A program made the translations under genes and the position numbers. A stretch of 64,000 nt of DNA from DTU078 sp033808535 (GTDB taxonomy: Bacteria; Bacillota; Clostridia; Oscillospirales; CAG-272), in NCBI GenBank assembly GCA_033808535.1, contig JAPXNL010000001.1, forward strand, positions 1 through 64,000. The letters run 5' to 3'. Under the pieces are notes generated by a model. That model saw nothing but the letters and a program-made list of their open reading frames with translations. It ran no database searches and was not told where the DNA came from. Below, piece by piece: positions 18,158-26,362 of the stretch. The number at the start of each line of letters is the position of its first letter. Position 1 is the stretch's first letter.

Positions 18158-19630
18158 TCAGCCGTTTTCTATCGCAAGATAGTTTTCAATCGCCTTGTTC
18201 ATCTGTTTGTCTATAGTCTTTTCTATCTTCTTATATGATGAAACAAGGTCTGTCTTGCCGGCGTCAACAAGCGTCAGCGTGAACTGGCCTACCGTACCCC
18301 AGTCGAAAATATAGCCCATGTCATAGGTGAGAGAGTTCAGAATTATATCGATTGATGCCTCGGACTGGTCGTCGCGCGAACCTTTTGTCTTGAGCTGCAA
18401 TTCGTTATAGGCCGGAGTGAGGATGTTCTTGGAGTTCGCTCCGAGCGAGTCCATAACATATGCTGTCAGCTCGAGGTTGCTGTTGTAAATCGGAACCGAG
18501 ATCATCTCCGCGACGTGCGGGTTTATGCAGTGATAGTAGCGCTCCTGTGCTTCATCGTATTTCGGTATAGGCAGGATGCCGAAGTCGGTCTCCATCTGGC
18601 GCAATGTCTCGACCGCGTGGAACTCGTTGAAGTAGAACAGCGCGCGGTTGTCGATGAACATCTTGTACGCTTCGGTGCCCGGCTTACCGTTGCGCGACCA
18701 GCTGTAGCATGTTGCGGTGTCATAAAACAGCGCGGTGTATTTCTCCCAGATCGATACTGTCTTGTCGCTCATGAAGGTCAGCGTGGGCAGATCCTGCTCG
18801 TTTTTGGTGACGAACTTAACACCGCTTGCAATCATGCCGTTGGCGATGAAATTGCAGTAGAAGTTCAGGCCATAGCGGTCGGTATCGTCGTATTTGCCGT
18901 CGTTGTTGAGGTCGGCAGCAGCGTTGCGCGCCATTGTGGTGAACTTGTCAATTGTCCATGTGTCGCTTGCCATCAGCGCATAGGGGTCTTCGATTTTATA
19001 GTCGGCTGCCATTTCCTTGTTGAAAAGTATAATGGCGATGGACTTTTTATACGCTATGGCAATGTCTCCGACAATCATATAGAGCTTGTTGTTGATTGAC
19101 AGATCATTGACACAGTTCTGGTCCCACCATGGAGCATCGAGGTCAAGCTTGGTCATCGACTTAAGGTCGACCAGATAGTTCGACTGAGAGAGCGTTGCAG
19201 ACCCGCGCGGGCTTATGCAGGAAAGGTCGTACGCATAGTCGTCGGAGGTTATGGTTTTTCTCAGATCGGCACCGTCGATAGCGCTTGCGTTGTATACCGA
19301 GAATTTGATGCCAAGCTGATCCTCGACGGCGCGCATACGCCTGTATGCCGCGTCGCTGAGCGCGTCGCCCGTTTCTTCTGTGTACGAAAAGTCATAATCG
19401 CACCAGAACTGCCCGGAGGCAGGGTCCGGATACGCATATATGCGGAAATTATAACCCCCGAAATCAAAATCAGTGGGTATATTCGCGGTGTATTCGGTAG
19501 TCTCCGCTTCGGTCGTTGTCTCCGCGGTGGTTTCCGCTACATCAGTGCCGGCGTCGCCGCCCTCTGCACAGGCTGCGAGCAGCGATATCACGCTCAGCAC
19601 TGCGAGCAGAAGTGTCAGAGTTCGTTTCAT
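18158..19630 (-). CDS. Extracellular solute-binding lipoprotein of a carbohydrate ABC transporter
   Basis: A 490-residue family-1-type extracellular binding protein. Signal peptide KRTLTLLLAVLSV with lipobox LLAAC, then a Thr/Glu-rich linker (about residues 25-45), then the two-lobed binding domain. A DLNNDGKYDDTD loop looks like a calcium-binding element common in such proteins. The ATG at 19630 directly precedes the signal peptide; 15 upstream residues in the open frame are rejected. The ribosome site is GGGAGA. It is co-directional with and 56 nt downstream of the hyi-like gene. No permease or ATPase subunit accompanies it, so the transporter body must be elsewhere. Its 5' end was duplicated and survives as the fossil at 16410-16550. 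Confidence 0.88.
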   Translation of the reverse strand: MKRTLTLLLAVLSVISLLAACAEGGDAGTDVAETTAETTTEAETTEYTANIPTDFDFGGYNFRIYAYPDPASGQFWCDYDFSYTEETGDALSDAAYRRMRAVEDQLGIKFSVYNASAIDGADLRKTITSDDYAYDLSCISPRGSATLSQSNYLVDLKSMTKLDLDAPWWDQNCVNDLSINNKLYMIVGDIAIAYKKSIAIILFNKEMAADYKIEDPYALMASDTWTIDKFTTMARNAAADLNNDGKYDDTDRYGLNFYCNFIANGMIASGVKFVTKNEQDLPTLTFMSDKTVSIWEKYTALFYDTATCYSWSRNGKPGTEAYKMFIDNRALFYFNEFHAVETLRQMETDFGILPIPKYDEAQERYYHCINPHVAEMISVPIYNSNLELTAYVMDSLGANSKNILTPAYNELQLKTKGSRDDQSEASIDIILNSLTYDMGYIFDWGTVGQFTLTLVDAGKTDLVSSYKKIEKTIDKQMNKAIENYLAIENG

Positions 19631-19686
19631 CCTGTTATTTGATTCTCCCTTACGGTTATAATAAAACCTTTGCATTGCCGCTTGAT

Positions 19687-20475
19687 TTACAGCAGTGCAA
19701 TTGTCTGCTTCACCGCATCAGCAGAGGAGCCGACGGGTGAAAACTCCATGCCTGTATACCCCTCGTAGCTGGCTGCATCAAGCGCCGCAAACACGTTTTT
19801 ATAGTATATCTCGCCGGTGCCCGGCTGGTGGCGGCCCGGAACATCCGCGATGTGTATGTGCCCTATCAAACCTGCATTCCGGCGGATGTTGGAAATTAGG
19901 TTTCCTTCGGTTATCTGCTGGTGATACACGTCATAGAGCAGCTTGACGTTCGGGCTGCCGACTTCCTCGACTATGCCGAACCCCTCGTACGACGACGAGA
20001 GAAAATAGCCTCTGTGGTCATGGAGCACGTTAAGCGGCTCGAGCACCAGAGTCACGCCCATCTGCTCGGCTATCTCGGCGCCCGCACGCAGCGCAAGCAC
20101 AATATTTGTATGCTGCTGTGCGCGGGTTATGTCATTTCGCTCCTGACCGCAGGTTACGATCAGCGTCTTGCAGCCCAGCCGGTGCGCAACACCGGCGCTT
20201 TCGCGCACTGCGCTGACAAATGCATGTATTCCCGAGCGGTCCAAAAGCCTTTTCGAATTCCACTCGGCAGCTACAGCGCTGTCGCGCGAACCGACGCAGA
20301 AAGCAGCAAGCTTAAGCTCGTTCTGGTCAAGCAGCCTTCCGACAGCTTCAAGGTCCTTGTTTTCCCAGCCCCAGAACTCGACGGCTTCGAGCCCGCATGC
20401 CTTCGCCGCGGCAAATCGCTCTTCAAAAGGATGCTCGGCAAAGAGCATCTCTATACAAGCCGATAGCCTGATCAT
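19687..20475 (-). CDS. Hydroxypyruvate-isomerase / sugar-epimerase-like TIM-barrel protein
   Basis: A 262-residue AP-endonuclease-2-type TIM barrel. Seen: LEAVEFWGWENKD, the catalytic/metal Glu in LVLEPLN near residue 146, LLYDVYHQQITEG with metal Asp and His, GHIHIADVPGRHQPGTGEI, and a final GMEFSP whose Glu is the second catalytic residue. These match hydroxypyruvate isomerase (Hyi) and related ketose epimerases; in a sugar cluster a ketose 3-epimerase role is as plausible as hydroxypyruvate. Its ATGA overlaps the TGA of the preceding Gfo/Idh gene by 4 nt, so the two are coupled. A decayed copy of its 3' end lies at 16590-16792. Confidence 0.88.
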   Translation of the reverse strand: MIRLSACIEMLFAEHPFEERFAAAKACGLEAVEFWGWENKDLEAVGRLLDQNELKLAAFCVGSRDSAVAAEWNSKRLLDRSGIHAFVSAVRESAGVAHRLGCKTLIVTCGQERNDITRAQQHTNIVLALRAGAEIAEQMGVTLVLEPLNVLHDHRGYFLSSSYEGFGIVEEVGSPNVKLLYDVYHQQITEGNLISNIRRNAGLIGHIHIADVPGRHQPGTGEIYYKNVFAALDAASYEGYTGMEFSPVGSSADAVKQTIALL

Positions 20476-21464
20476 AACTCGACAGGCCGTCCGGTAGCTA
20501 TAGATTCGTTTGCCGCAAGCACCAGACGCAGGGATTTAAGCGCATCGCGGTACGGCGAGCGGATTTCTGACGGGTCACCGGTCTTGATGGCGTTTATAAA
20601 CACCTTGTCTTCTGTGATGCCCGAGTCGAACTCGTTTTTATAGAACTGTTCCCCGTTTTTGTCACGGATTTTCACAAACGAACGGAGCGCGTATTCAACA
20701 GTTGCATCGGGGCAGTAGATATCAAGACCGTTCTGCTTGCCGCCGCCTTCAACAAGGTAGCAGCCCGTGAGCAGCGTGACGATAACGCCGTTTTTGAAGG
20801 TGATTACCGCAGAAGAATAGTCATCGACGTCGTATCCCGGAACGCCCGCGGCTTCGGGATCGACTATGCCCTTGCCGGCAGACGCATATATTTTGGCCGG
20901 TTCGCCGAACAGGTTGCGCGACATGTCGAAAATATGTATGTTCTGCTCCACAATCTGGCCGCCGGAGGTCTCCATCTTCCTCCACCACGGCACACCGGGG
21001 ATTCCTCCCACCCATGAGCCGGTGACAAGGCCGACCTTTTTATCCTTCAGGTATTCCTTTGCCTTGTCAATGATGCCGAGGTAGCGGTCCTGGAAGCCGA
21101 CGGCGGTGATGAGACCCTTTTCGTCCGCCGCTTTGCAGATTTTCTCGGCAAGCGCGTAGTCAAGCGCCATCGGTTTTTCCACAAGGAAGGGGATATTTCT
21201 GTCGATAAGCGCAAACTCGATCTCGCCGTGGCAGTGCGGAGGTACGCAGATATAGACGGCGTCGGGCGTTATCTCGTCAAGCATAACCTTGAAATCGGTA
21301 TATGCCTTTGCCGTTCCGCCTGTGCGCTTTACAAAGCTTTCCGCGCGCTCAGGAATAATGTCGCAAAAACCAAGATACTCCACGTCGTCCTGCTCAAGCA
21401 GGTGAGAGAGGTGCCATCCGGCAATACCGCCGCAGCCGATAAAAGCTATTTTTACCTTGTCCAT
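20472..21464 (-). CDS. Gfo/Idh/MocA family oxidoreductase (copy 1)
   Basis: A 330-residue NAD(P)-dependent dehydrogenase of the Gfo/Idh/MocA family. Rossmann motif IAFIGCGGIAGWH at the N-terminus; DAVYICVPPHCHGE; catalytic-Lys motif LVEKPMA near residue 97; then the alpha/beta substrate domain with GGQIVEQNIHIFDM. The ATG follows AAGGAGAA. It is second in the cluster, 95 nt after the lyxose-type isomerase, and overlaps the next gene by 4 nt. Oxidation or dehydration of a sugar or inositol-type substrate is inferred; the substrate is not readable. Confidence 0.9.
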   Translation of the reverse strand: MDKVKIAFIGCGGIAGWHLSHLLEQDDVEYLGFCDIIPERAESFVKRTGGTAKAYTDFKVMLDEITPDAVYICVPPHCHGEIEFALIDRNIPFLVEKPMALDYALAEKICKAADEKGLITAVGFQDRYLGIIDKAKEYLKDKKVGLVTGSWVGGIPGVPWWRKMETSGGQIVEQNIHIFDMSRNLFGEPAKIYASAGKGIVDPEAAGVPGYDVDDYSSAVITFKNGVIVTLLTGCYLVEGGGKQNGLDIYCPDATVEYALRSFVKIRDKNGEQFYKNEFDSGITEDKVFINAIKTGDPSEIRSPYRDALKSLRLVLAANESIATGRPVEL

Positions 21465-21559
21465 AAAATTCTCCTTTTTAAATTATATAATAAATGTCTA
21501 TGCCATATTATACTTGTGTTTCTGGAGAATATGCGGTTCTGGAGAGCGCGGTGAGAGTT

Positions 21560-22237
21560 TTAAAGCTTGTCGTACTCGTTGCAGAGCAAAAAGCGTCTTG
21601 GCTCGTCCTCCTCGACCGGCGGGAACCTGCCTGCCGGCTCATAGAAGCGGTTGTCGGTGTTGTCGTCGTTTACCTTTGAAACCTCGCCGACAAGGCATAC
21701 TCCGGAGCCCGGCTCAGCCCAGAAAGCGTGATACTGGCGCTGGAGCAGTGTTATGCTCTCTCCGGGAGTCAGCACTACGGTGCCGCCCGCGGGGATGCTG
21801 TAGCGCCGCCCGTCAACCTGCACCTGCACGTCTTCGGTGCTGAACTTGTCGTCGTCCGTGGCGTTGTAAAGCTTTATAATCAGGTTTCCGCCGCCGCGGT
21901 TGATGATGTCCTCCATTTTGTTCCAGTGGAAGTGATAGGGTGTGACCTGATTTTCATACACGCGCATAATCTTTTCCGCATACGGTTTTGTATAGGCAGG
22001 ATTGTTCTGGTTGCCGTTGCGGATTGTGAACAGCGTCAGTCCGACCTTCATAAAATCGCCCGACCCGAAATCCGTCAGATCCCAGCCGAGCTTGTTGTCG
22101 CGGATCTCGTCGTACTCGTGATTTTTTGTCTTCCATTCCTCAGGAGTAAAAAAAGCAAACGGGGGCAGCTTAAAGCAGAACTTATCGCAGAGCTCCGCAA
22201 ATTTCTGCAATTCCGCATTGATAAACGAACGTTTCAT
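21560..22237 (-). CDS. D-lyxose/D-mannose isomerase-type cupin
   Basis: A 225-residue cupin resembling D-lyxose isomerases, which convert D-lyxose to D-xylulose and D-mannose to D-fructose with Mn2+. Metal ligands appear in YHFHWNKMEDI (two His and a Glu) and in QYHAFW; the family block GEVSKVNDDNTDNRFYE is complete and close to the known consensus. Full length for the family, no signal peptide. It has GGAGGAAT before the ATG and the promoter at 22283-22311, and is the first gene of the sugar cluster on the minus strand. Activity on another aldose is possible. Confidence 0.87.
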   Translation of the reverse strand: MKRSFINAELQKFAELCDKFCFKLPPFAFFTPEEWKTKNHEYDEIRDNKLGWDLTDFGSGDFMKVGLTLFTIRNGNQNNPAYTKPYAEKIMRVYENQVTPYHFHWNKMEDIINRGGGNLIIKLYNATDDDKFSTEDVQVQVDGRRYSIPAGGTVVLTPGESITLLQRQYHAFWAEPGSGVCLVGEVSKVNDDNTDNRFYEPAGRFPPVEEDEPRRFLLCNEYDKL

Positions 22238-22282
22238 TTTATCTTTATTCCTCCGGTTTTACTTGAGCTGTATTACGCCTAT

Positions 22283-22311
22283 ATTATACAATACAATTAT
22301 GCCAATGTAAA
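22283..22311 (-). promoter_or_regulatory. Promoter of the sugar cluster
   Basis: Minus strand: TTTACA (22311-22306), 17-nt spacer, TATAAT (22288-22283), 46 nt before the first gene's ATG. The palindrome found at 16878-16904 is not present here. Confidence 0.72.
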
Positions 22312-22323
22312 TGATTTTTAAAA

Positions 22324-22354
22324 TAAAAAACTGGCGCGGGCATCAAACCCGCGC
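22324..22354 (-). terminator. Terminator downstream of the small Cys-rich gene
   Basis: Minus strand: GCGCGGG stem (22354-22348 with 22340-22334), 7-nt loop, then CAGTTTTTT. It ends transcripts from the right before the sugar cluster promoter. Confidence 0.87.
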
Positions 22355-22446
22355 TCATTATAATCGCAGTCAAGCAAGCGCGCTGCAGATCAACGGGTCA
22401 AGCGCGCCACGCAATGAAGCGAGTAACTTTATGTGGCAGTTCAGCA

Positions 22447-22539
22447 TCAGCTGTTGCAGCAGCTGCAGAATATAACTGCGAGCACCAGAATCAGGATCCA
22501 GATGTTGCAGTCGTCGAACAGATTGCAAAGGCAGCTCAT
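22447..22539 (-). CDS. 30-residue Cys-rich single-pass membrane protein
   Basis: An unlisted small gene. The minus strand has GGAGG (22550-22546), 6-nt spacing, ATG 22539, 30 codons and TGA at 22447. The product begins SCLCNLFDDC, continues with a hydrophobic helix (NIWILILVLAVIF) and ends CSCCNS: six Cys in total, three on each side of the helix. Transcription from the nrnA side ends at the hairpin at 22324-22354. Very small Cys-flanked membrane proteins of this look occur in Clostridia; I know of no function. The ribosome site, helix and Cys symmetry argue it is real. Confidence 0.72.
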   Translation of the reverse strand: MSCLCNLFDDCNIWILILVLAVIFCSCCNS

Positions 22540-22671
22540 AAACATCCTCCTCTCAAAGTAAGCGCGCTTTCGCCGCTCTGATATTATTCTATGCGAGGCT
22601 TTGTCATGAGTGACTGAGTTACAGAAAATTGGAATGTTCTGTCCGACGACTGATAAATCACAGCTAAATCT

Positions 22672-23637
22672 TCAGCTCCTGCTGTTTCTGTAGGCGTCTA
22701 TCGCGTGCTTTATCACCATCCGCTCGGCCTGCTGGGGATTCGGCGCGCTTATCTCGGCGCCTGCGGCTTTGGCATGACCGCCGCCGCCGAAAAGCCCGCA
22801 GATCTGATCGACGTCAACAGTGCGCCCGCTGCGCATTGATATTTTATACCTGTCCGGCGAGTTTGAAAGCTGTCTTATTGTCACCGCGAGCTCCACGCCC
22901 TCGATTTCGCGCGGGATGGAGCTTATCTCCCCCACGTCGTCATCGGTTATGTTATAGCGTTTTTTAATCTCGTTTGTCAGATTTACGACCGCAACCCCGC
23001 CGTTTTCATAATAGCGTATGTTGGCGTAAACGGCGGACAGCGCCCGAACCTCCGCCTGCGTGCGGCTCTCAAACAGCATGTGGCTGCATTCCGCCATATC
23101 GGCGCCCGCCTCGCACAAATCCGCCGCAATGCGCAGCGTTTCTGCCGTCGTGTTGCTGTATCTGAATCCGCCCGTGTCAGAGCTTATCGCAGAATAGAGC
23201 GCATTGGCCGCACCGGGGGTCATCACGCCGCAGAGTCTGAGAATTTTATATACAATCTCGCCTGTAGCCGAGGCGGTCGGGTCGGTGAAGTTATATTCCG
23301 CGTAATCTTCCGACGTTTCGTGGTGGTCTATTTTTATATCTATGATCTCGTCGCCGAACCTGCCGAGCAGTCCGCGCGACGCAGAGTCAACCGAAATTAT
23401 AAGCTCCGTTTCAAAATCGTCCGGGCAACTCTCGAACGCGGCCCCGCTTATAAACTGCAGCCGCGTCGGTATATCGTCCGCGCAAAGGCAGAATATCTGC
23501 TTCTCCGGAAACGCGTATTTAATTCCATATGCACTGCCCACAGTGTCGCCGTCGGGCCGGCGATGCATAAACAGCAGTATAGACTGCGCTTCGATTATTT
23601 TATCTGCAATCTCCCGCAGAGTTATATTGTTTTCCAT
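22672..23637 (-). CDS. nrnA: DHH-family oligoribonuclease / pAp phosphatase NrnA
   Basis: NrnA degrades nano-RNAs and dephosphorylates 3'-phosphoadenosine 5'-phosphate (pAp). The 321-residue product has DHH domain motifs MHRRPDGDTVGS (metal ligands) near residue 24, a VDSA motif, DHHETSEDY near residue 107, and the DHHA1 motif GGGGHAKAAGA at the C-terminus. It follows rbfA by 53 nt, the usual rbfA-nrnA order. The ATG has AAAGGGAG about 12 nt upstream. The pAp activity is relevant to the CysC-CysQ gene elsewhere in the window, since both can clear pAp. Confidence 0.93.
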   Translation of the reverse strand: MENNITLREIADKIIEAQSILLFMHRRPDGDTVGSAYGIKYAFPEKQIFCLCADDIPTRLQFISGAAFESCPDDFETELIISVDSASRGLLGRFGDEIIDIKIDHHETSEDYAEYNFTDPTASATGEIVYKILRLCGVMTPGAANALYSAISSDTGGFRYSNTTAETLRIAADLCEAGADMAECSHMLFESRTQAEVRALSAVYANIRYYENGGVAVVNLTNEIKKRYNITDDDVGEISSIPREIEGVELAVTIRQLSNSPDRYKISMRSGRTVDVDQICGLFGGGGHAKAAGAEISAPNPQQAERMVIKHAIDAYRNSRS

Positions 23638-23690
23638 GTGATGCGCCGCTCCCTTTAGTCCGACTGTATAATTGTTCCGGAGTTACGGCT

Positions 23691-24065
23691 TTATCCTTCT
23701 TTGTTATCGTTGTCGGGTTTTTCTTTTTCTTCAATCTGCTTGAAAAGGCGGTTTATATCGTCGCCACGTTTAAGCGATTCGTCGTAAATAAATTTCAACT
23801 CCGGCGTGACACGCAGGTTCACGCGCTGGGCAAGCTGGCTGCGAACAAAGCCCGCCGCGCTCTTCAGCCCCGCGGCAACCTCTTTCGGGTCAAATTCGCC
23901 CAGCACTGAATAAAACACCTTGGCAAACTTGAAATCCGCCGAACAGTCCACGCCTGTCACCGAGATAAAAACGCTGCTTATGCGCGGGTCTTTTATCTCG
24001 CGCAGGATTTGCGATATCTCCACGGTGAGCCTATCGTTGACTTTATCCTGTCTGTATTGAGCCAT
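23691..24065 (-). CDS. rbfA: Ribosome-binding factor A
   Basis: RbfA is a small KH-fold protein that matures the 30S subunit at the 16S rRNA 5' end. The 124 residues include DRLTVEISQIL, the conserved KDPRIS, and RVTPELKFIYDESL. A Lys/Glu/Asp tail ends the protein. The ATG follows GGAGAG at 7 nt. In most Bacillota it follows infB; here a WG-repeat gene takes that place. Confidence 0.94.
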   Translation of the reverse strand: MAQYRQDKVNDRLTVEISQILREIKDPRISSVFISVTGVDCSADFKFAKVFYSVLGEFDPKEVAAGLKSAAGFVRSQLAQRVNLRVTPELKFIYDESLKRGDDINRLFKQIEEKEKPDNDNKEG

Positions 24066-24110
24066 GTGTTTCTCTCCTGCATAAAATTGTGACTCACCCG
24101 CCCGCAGCTT

Positions 24111-25934
24111 TTACGCGGGCTTTGCCATCGTTACAAACTCCGTCCAGCCGCCGTGTTTGGAATATGCGGCTATCACGCCGGCCGACGGCTGCGAAATATA
24201 ATCGAACACAAACGGTATAACCACGTTGCCCTCGGTGTCTATCATCGCGCACTTGCCGCCAGTAAAGCCTATAACACCGAGTCCCTGCACAAACGGCTTG
24301 CATACGGTATAAATCGGCTGCGCTATCCAATATCCCCGGTAGCTGTAATAGCCGTAGTACCCGTCCTTTTCAAGCGTCAGCACGCCGTCGGAGTATGCCA
24401 CGAGCCTATAGTTTTCGGGTATATCGAAATATGCCCCGTTTTTGTCTATAAGATAATCTCTGTCGATTGCGACGCGCTTCCTGAAATAATTGTCTTTTAT
24501 CTGGCGGCGCACGCGCACCAGACCGTGGTCGAAGTAATACATGCCCAGATTTTCGGGCAGCTTTGTGTCCGCGGGATAGAATCCGTCGTATGACCTTCTG
24601 TTATCAAACTCGGGCAGATAAAGTATCTTTCCGTACGGGTTTATTATAGTTATTCCCGATGTATCGATAAACTTCAGCTCGCCGTTGTAACCGACAACCG
24701 CAGCCAGTCCGTTATCCGAAAAAGTATACACGGCTTTATACTGCGCGTCGATTGCCACCCTGCCTTTTTCGTCTTTGAAACCCCACAGTTTTTCTCTGCG
24801 GTATTCAAAGACGGGTGGGTTTTCGACCGGCTCCGTTTGCGCCTCTGTTTCGGGTATTATCTCGGCTTCGGTAACCGGTTCCGGTTCAGCAGTCTGCTGC
24901 GGTACAGGCTTGCCGGTCAGCGGGTCGATGAGCGGCGTTGTGTCTGCCGGCTTCGTCTCGGGCGCGGATGTCTCTGCCGGCGGCTTTTCAGCCATTACCT
25001 GTTTTGCTTCATCAAACTCGTCCGCCGGAACGTTTGACAGCACCGTGACCGTTTCGTTGCGGCGCTCGTCGATTTCTATCATAACATAGACTACACGTTC
25101 CTGCGAATACGGGTAGAGCTTTATATTTGATTTGGCATAATATTCGGGCGCATCAAATAACACGCCCGGTGAATAGTCGGGGTCGTAGGGTGTTTCGGCA
25201 AACACGCCGTCCGGACGGATTGCATAGTATTTTGAGCCGTATCGGACAAGCGGATTTCCGTTTTCGTCGCGGTCGTATACCGTATAAAACGGGTTTATAT
25301 TATCGGCAATCAGATTGCCCCAGCGGTCGTAAACCGTATATTGACCGTCTCCGTCGTCGTACACAACAAGCCCCATGTATAATTTAACTGTCGGGCGGTA
25401 AACCTCCCGCGTCTTATACTGGGTTTCATAGCCAAGCGAGGTTGCCACCCGATCGGTGTATTCCTCAATCTCCTTACGGTAGCTGTATATATTCTGATAT
25501 TTGATTTTTGGCGTTACTATAGCCAGCTTATGAACAGAGGAGTCAAACGCCGCGCCGGTTTCGGTATAGCCCGCCGAGGTAAGCTCTTCATATTTACCGC
25601 AGCTTTCAATAAACGAATTGTACGCATTTAAGAGAGCGGTTTTTTCGTCTGCGGTGGTTTCCTCTCTTCTGGTGGTTTCAATCCCGACGAGCGTTTCCGG
25701 ATCGGTGACAGAGCTGATGTTGTCGCCTGTCACCGGCATTTGCGTTTCCGTTGCGGAGCTTATTTCTTCCGAGTGAGGCTTCCCATTCGCCGTCGTATCC
25801 GCTGCCTTTGTTTCGCGCGGGATAAATGAAATGTCATATTTTCCGGCCTGATACAATATCAGCGCAGCCGCGATGAAAATCAGCACCGCAAGTACCAGTA
25901 TACGCGCCGCGACAAGCTTAAAAAGTTTCATCAT
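24111..25934 (-). CDS. Membrane-anchored WG-repeat protein
   Basis: A 607-residue protein with an N-terminal membrane segment (residues about 7-28) and no lipobox. A Thr/Ser/Glu-rich linker (about 40-95) and a second Pro/Glu/Thr linker (about 315-375) separate two domains. Both contain WG-repeat-like units: YDRWGNLIADN near 205; KLWGFKDEKGRVAIDAQYKAV, GYYGYYSYRGYWIAQPIY and IDTEGNVVIPFVFDY in the last 220 residues. It should sit outside the membrane. Its ATGA overlaps the rlmH stop by 4 nt, so translation is coupled to a ribosome-modification gene; rbfA follows after a hairpin at 24094-24121. Function unknown; WG repeats are binding or structural elements. Confidence 0.8.
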   Translation of the reverse strand: MMKLFKLVAARILVLAVLIFIAAALILYQAGKYDISFIPRETKAADTTANGKPHSEEISSATETQMPVTGDNISSVTDPETLVGIETTRREETTADEKTALLNAYNSFIESCGKYEELTSAGYTETGAAFDSSVHKLAIVTPKIKYQNIYSYRKEIEEYTDRVATSLGYETQYKTREVYRPTVKLYMGLVVYDDGDGQYTVYDRWGNLIADNINPFYTVYDRDENGNPLVRYGSKYYAIRPDGVFAETPYDPDYSPGVLFDAPEYYAKSNIKLYPYSQERVVYVMIEIDERRNETVTVLSNVPADEFDEAKQVMAEKPPAETSAPETKPADTTPLIDPLTGKPVPQQTAEPEPVTEAEIIPETEAQTEPVENPPVFEYRREKLWGFKDEKGRVAIDAQYKAVYTFSDNGLAAVVGYNGELKFIDTSGITIINPYGKILYLPEFDNRRSYDGFYPADTKLPENLGMYYFDHGLVRVRRQIKDNYFRKRVAIDRDYLIDKNGAYFDIPENYRLVAYSDGVLTLEKDGYYGYYSYRGYWIAQPIYTVCKPFVQGLGVIGFTGGKCAMIDTEGNVVIPFVFDYISQPSAGVIAAYSKHGGWTEFVTMAKPA

Positions 25935-26356
25935 TTATGGTACTTTAACCCTTTAGAGATGGTGAAAGCGCGATAAATCTGTTCCAGCAGAAAAACTCTT
26001 ATCATTCCGTGCGGAAAGGTCAGCCGCGAAAACGACAGCCGCATGTCACATGCCGATTTCTCGACCTCCGTAAGCCCGTCCGAGCCGCCGATGACAAACA
26101 CCAGTTCAGAGTATCCGCGCGTTGCGATGCGGTCAAACAGCTGAGCCAGACTCGGCGAGTCAAGCTCGTCCCCTTCGACACAGAGCGCTATTTTATACGC
26201 TTTTTTCGGCAGTTTCGGCAGCGCCGACTCGCCTTCCCTGATTTGTATCATCCGGAACCGGCAGAAGGCGCCGAGCCGCTTTATATATTCGTCGCAAGCC
26301 GTGTCCTGCCAGCGCTCGGACGTCCTGCCCGCAGCTATAACCGTTACTGTAAGCAC
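25931..26356 (-). CDS. rlmH: 23S rRNA (pseudouridine1915-N3)-methyltransferase RlmH
   Basis: RlmH is a SPOUT methyltransferase acting on helix 69 of 23S rRNA in 70S ribosomes. The 141 residues match the family: FVIGGSDGL (SAM knot) near residue 87, LSFSRLTFPHGMIR, LLEQIYRAFTI and the terminal YHK. The start is GTG 26356, 6 nt after the gyrB stop, with little Shine-Dalgarno signal, so it probably relies on ribosomes finishing gyrB. Length is slightly below the usual 155-160 residues. Confidence 0.94.
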   Translation of the reverse strand: MLTVTVIAAGRTSERWQDTACDEYIKRLGAFCRFRMIQIREGESALPKLPKKAYKIALCVEGDELDSPSLAQLFDRIATRGYSELVFVIGGSDGLTEVEKSACDMRLSFSRLTFPHGMIRVFLLEQIYRAFTISKGLKYHK

Positions 26357-26362
26357 GGCAAA

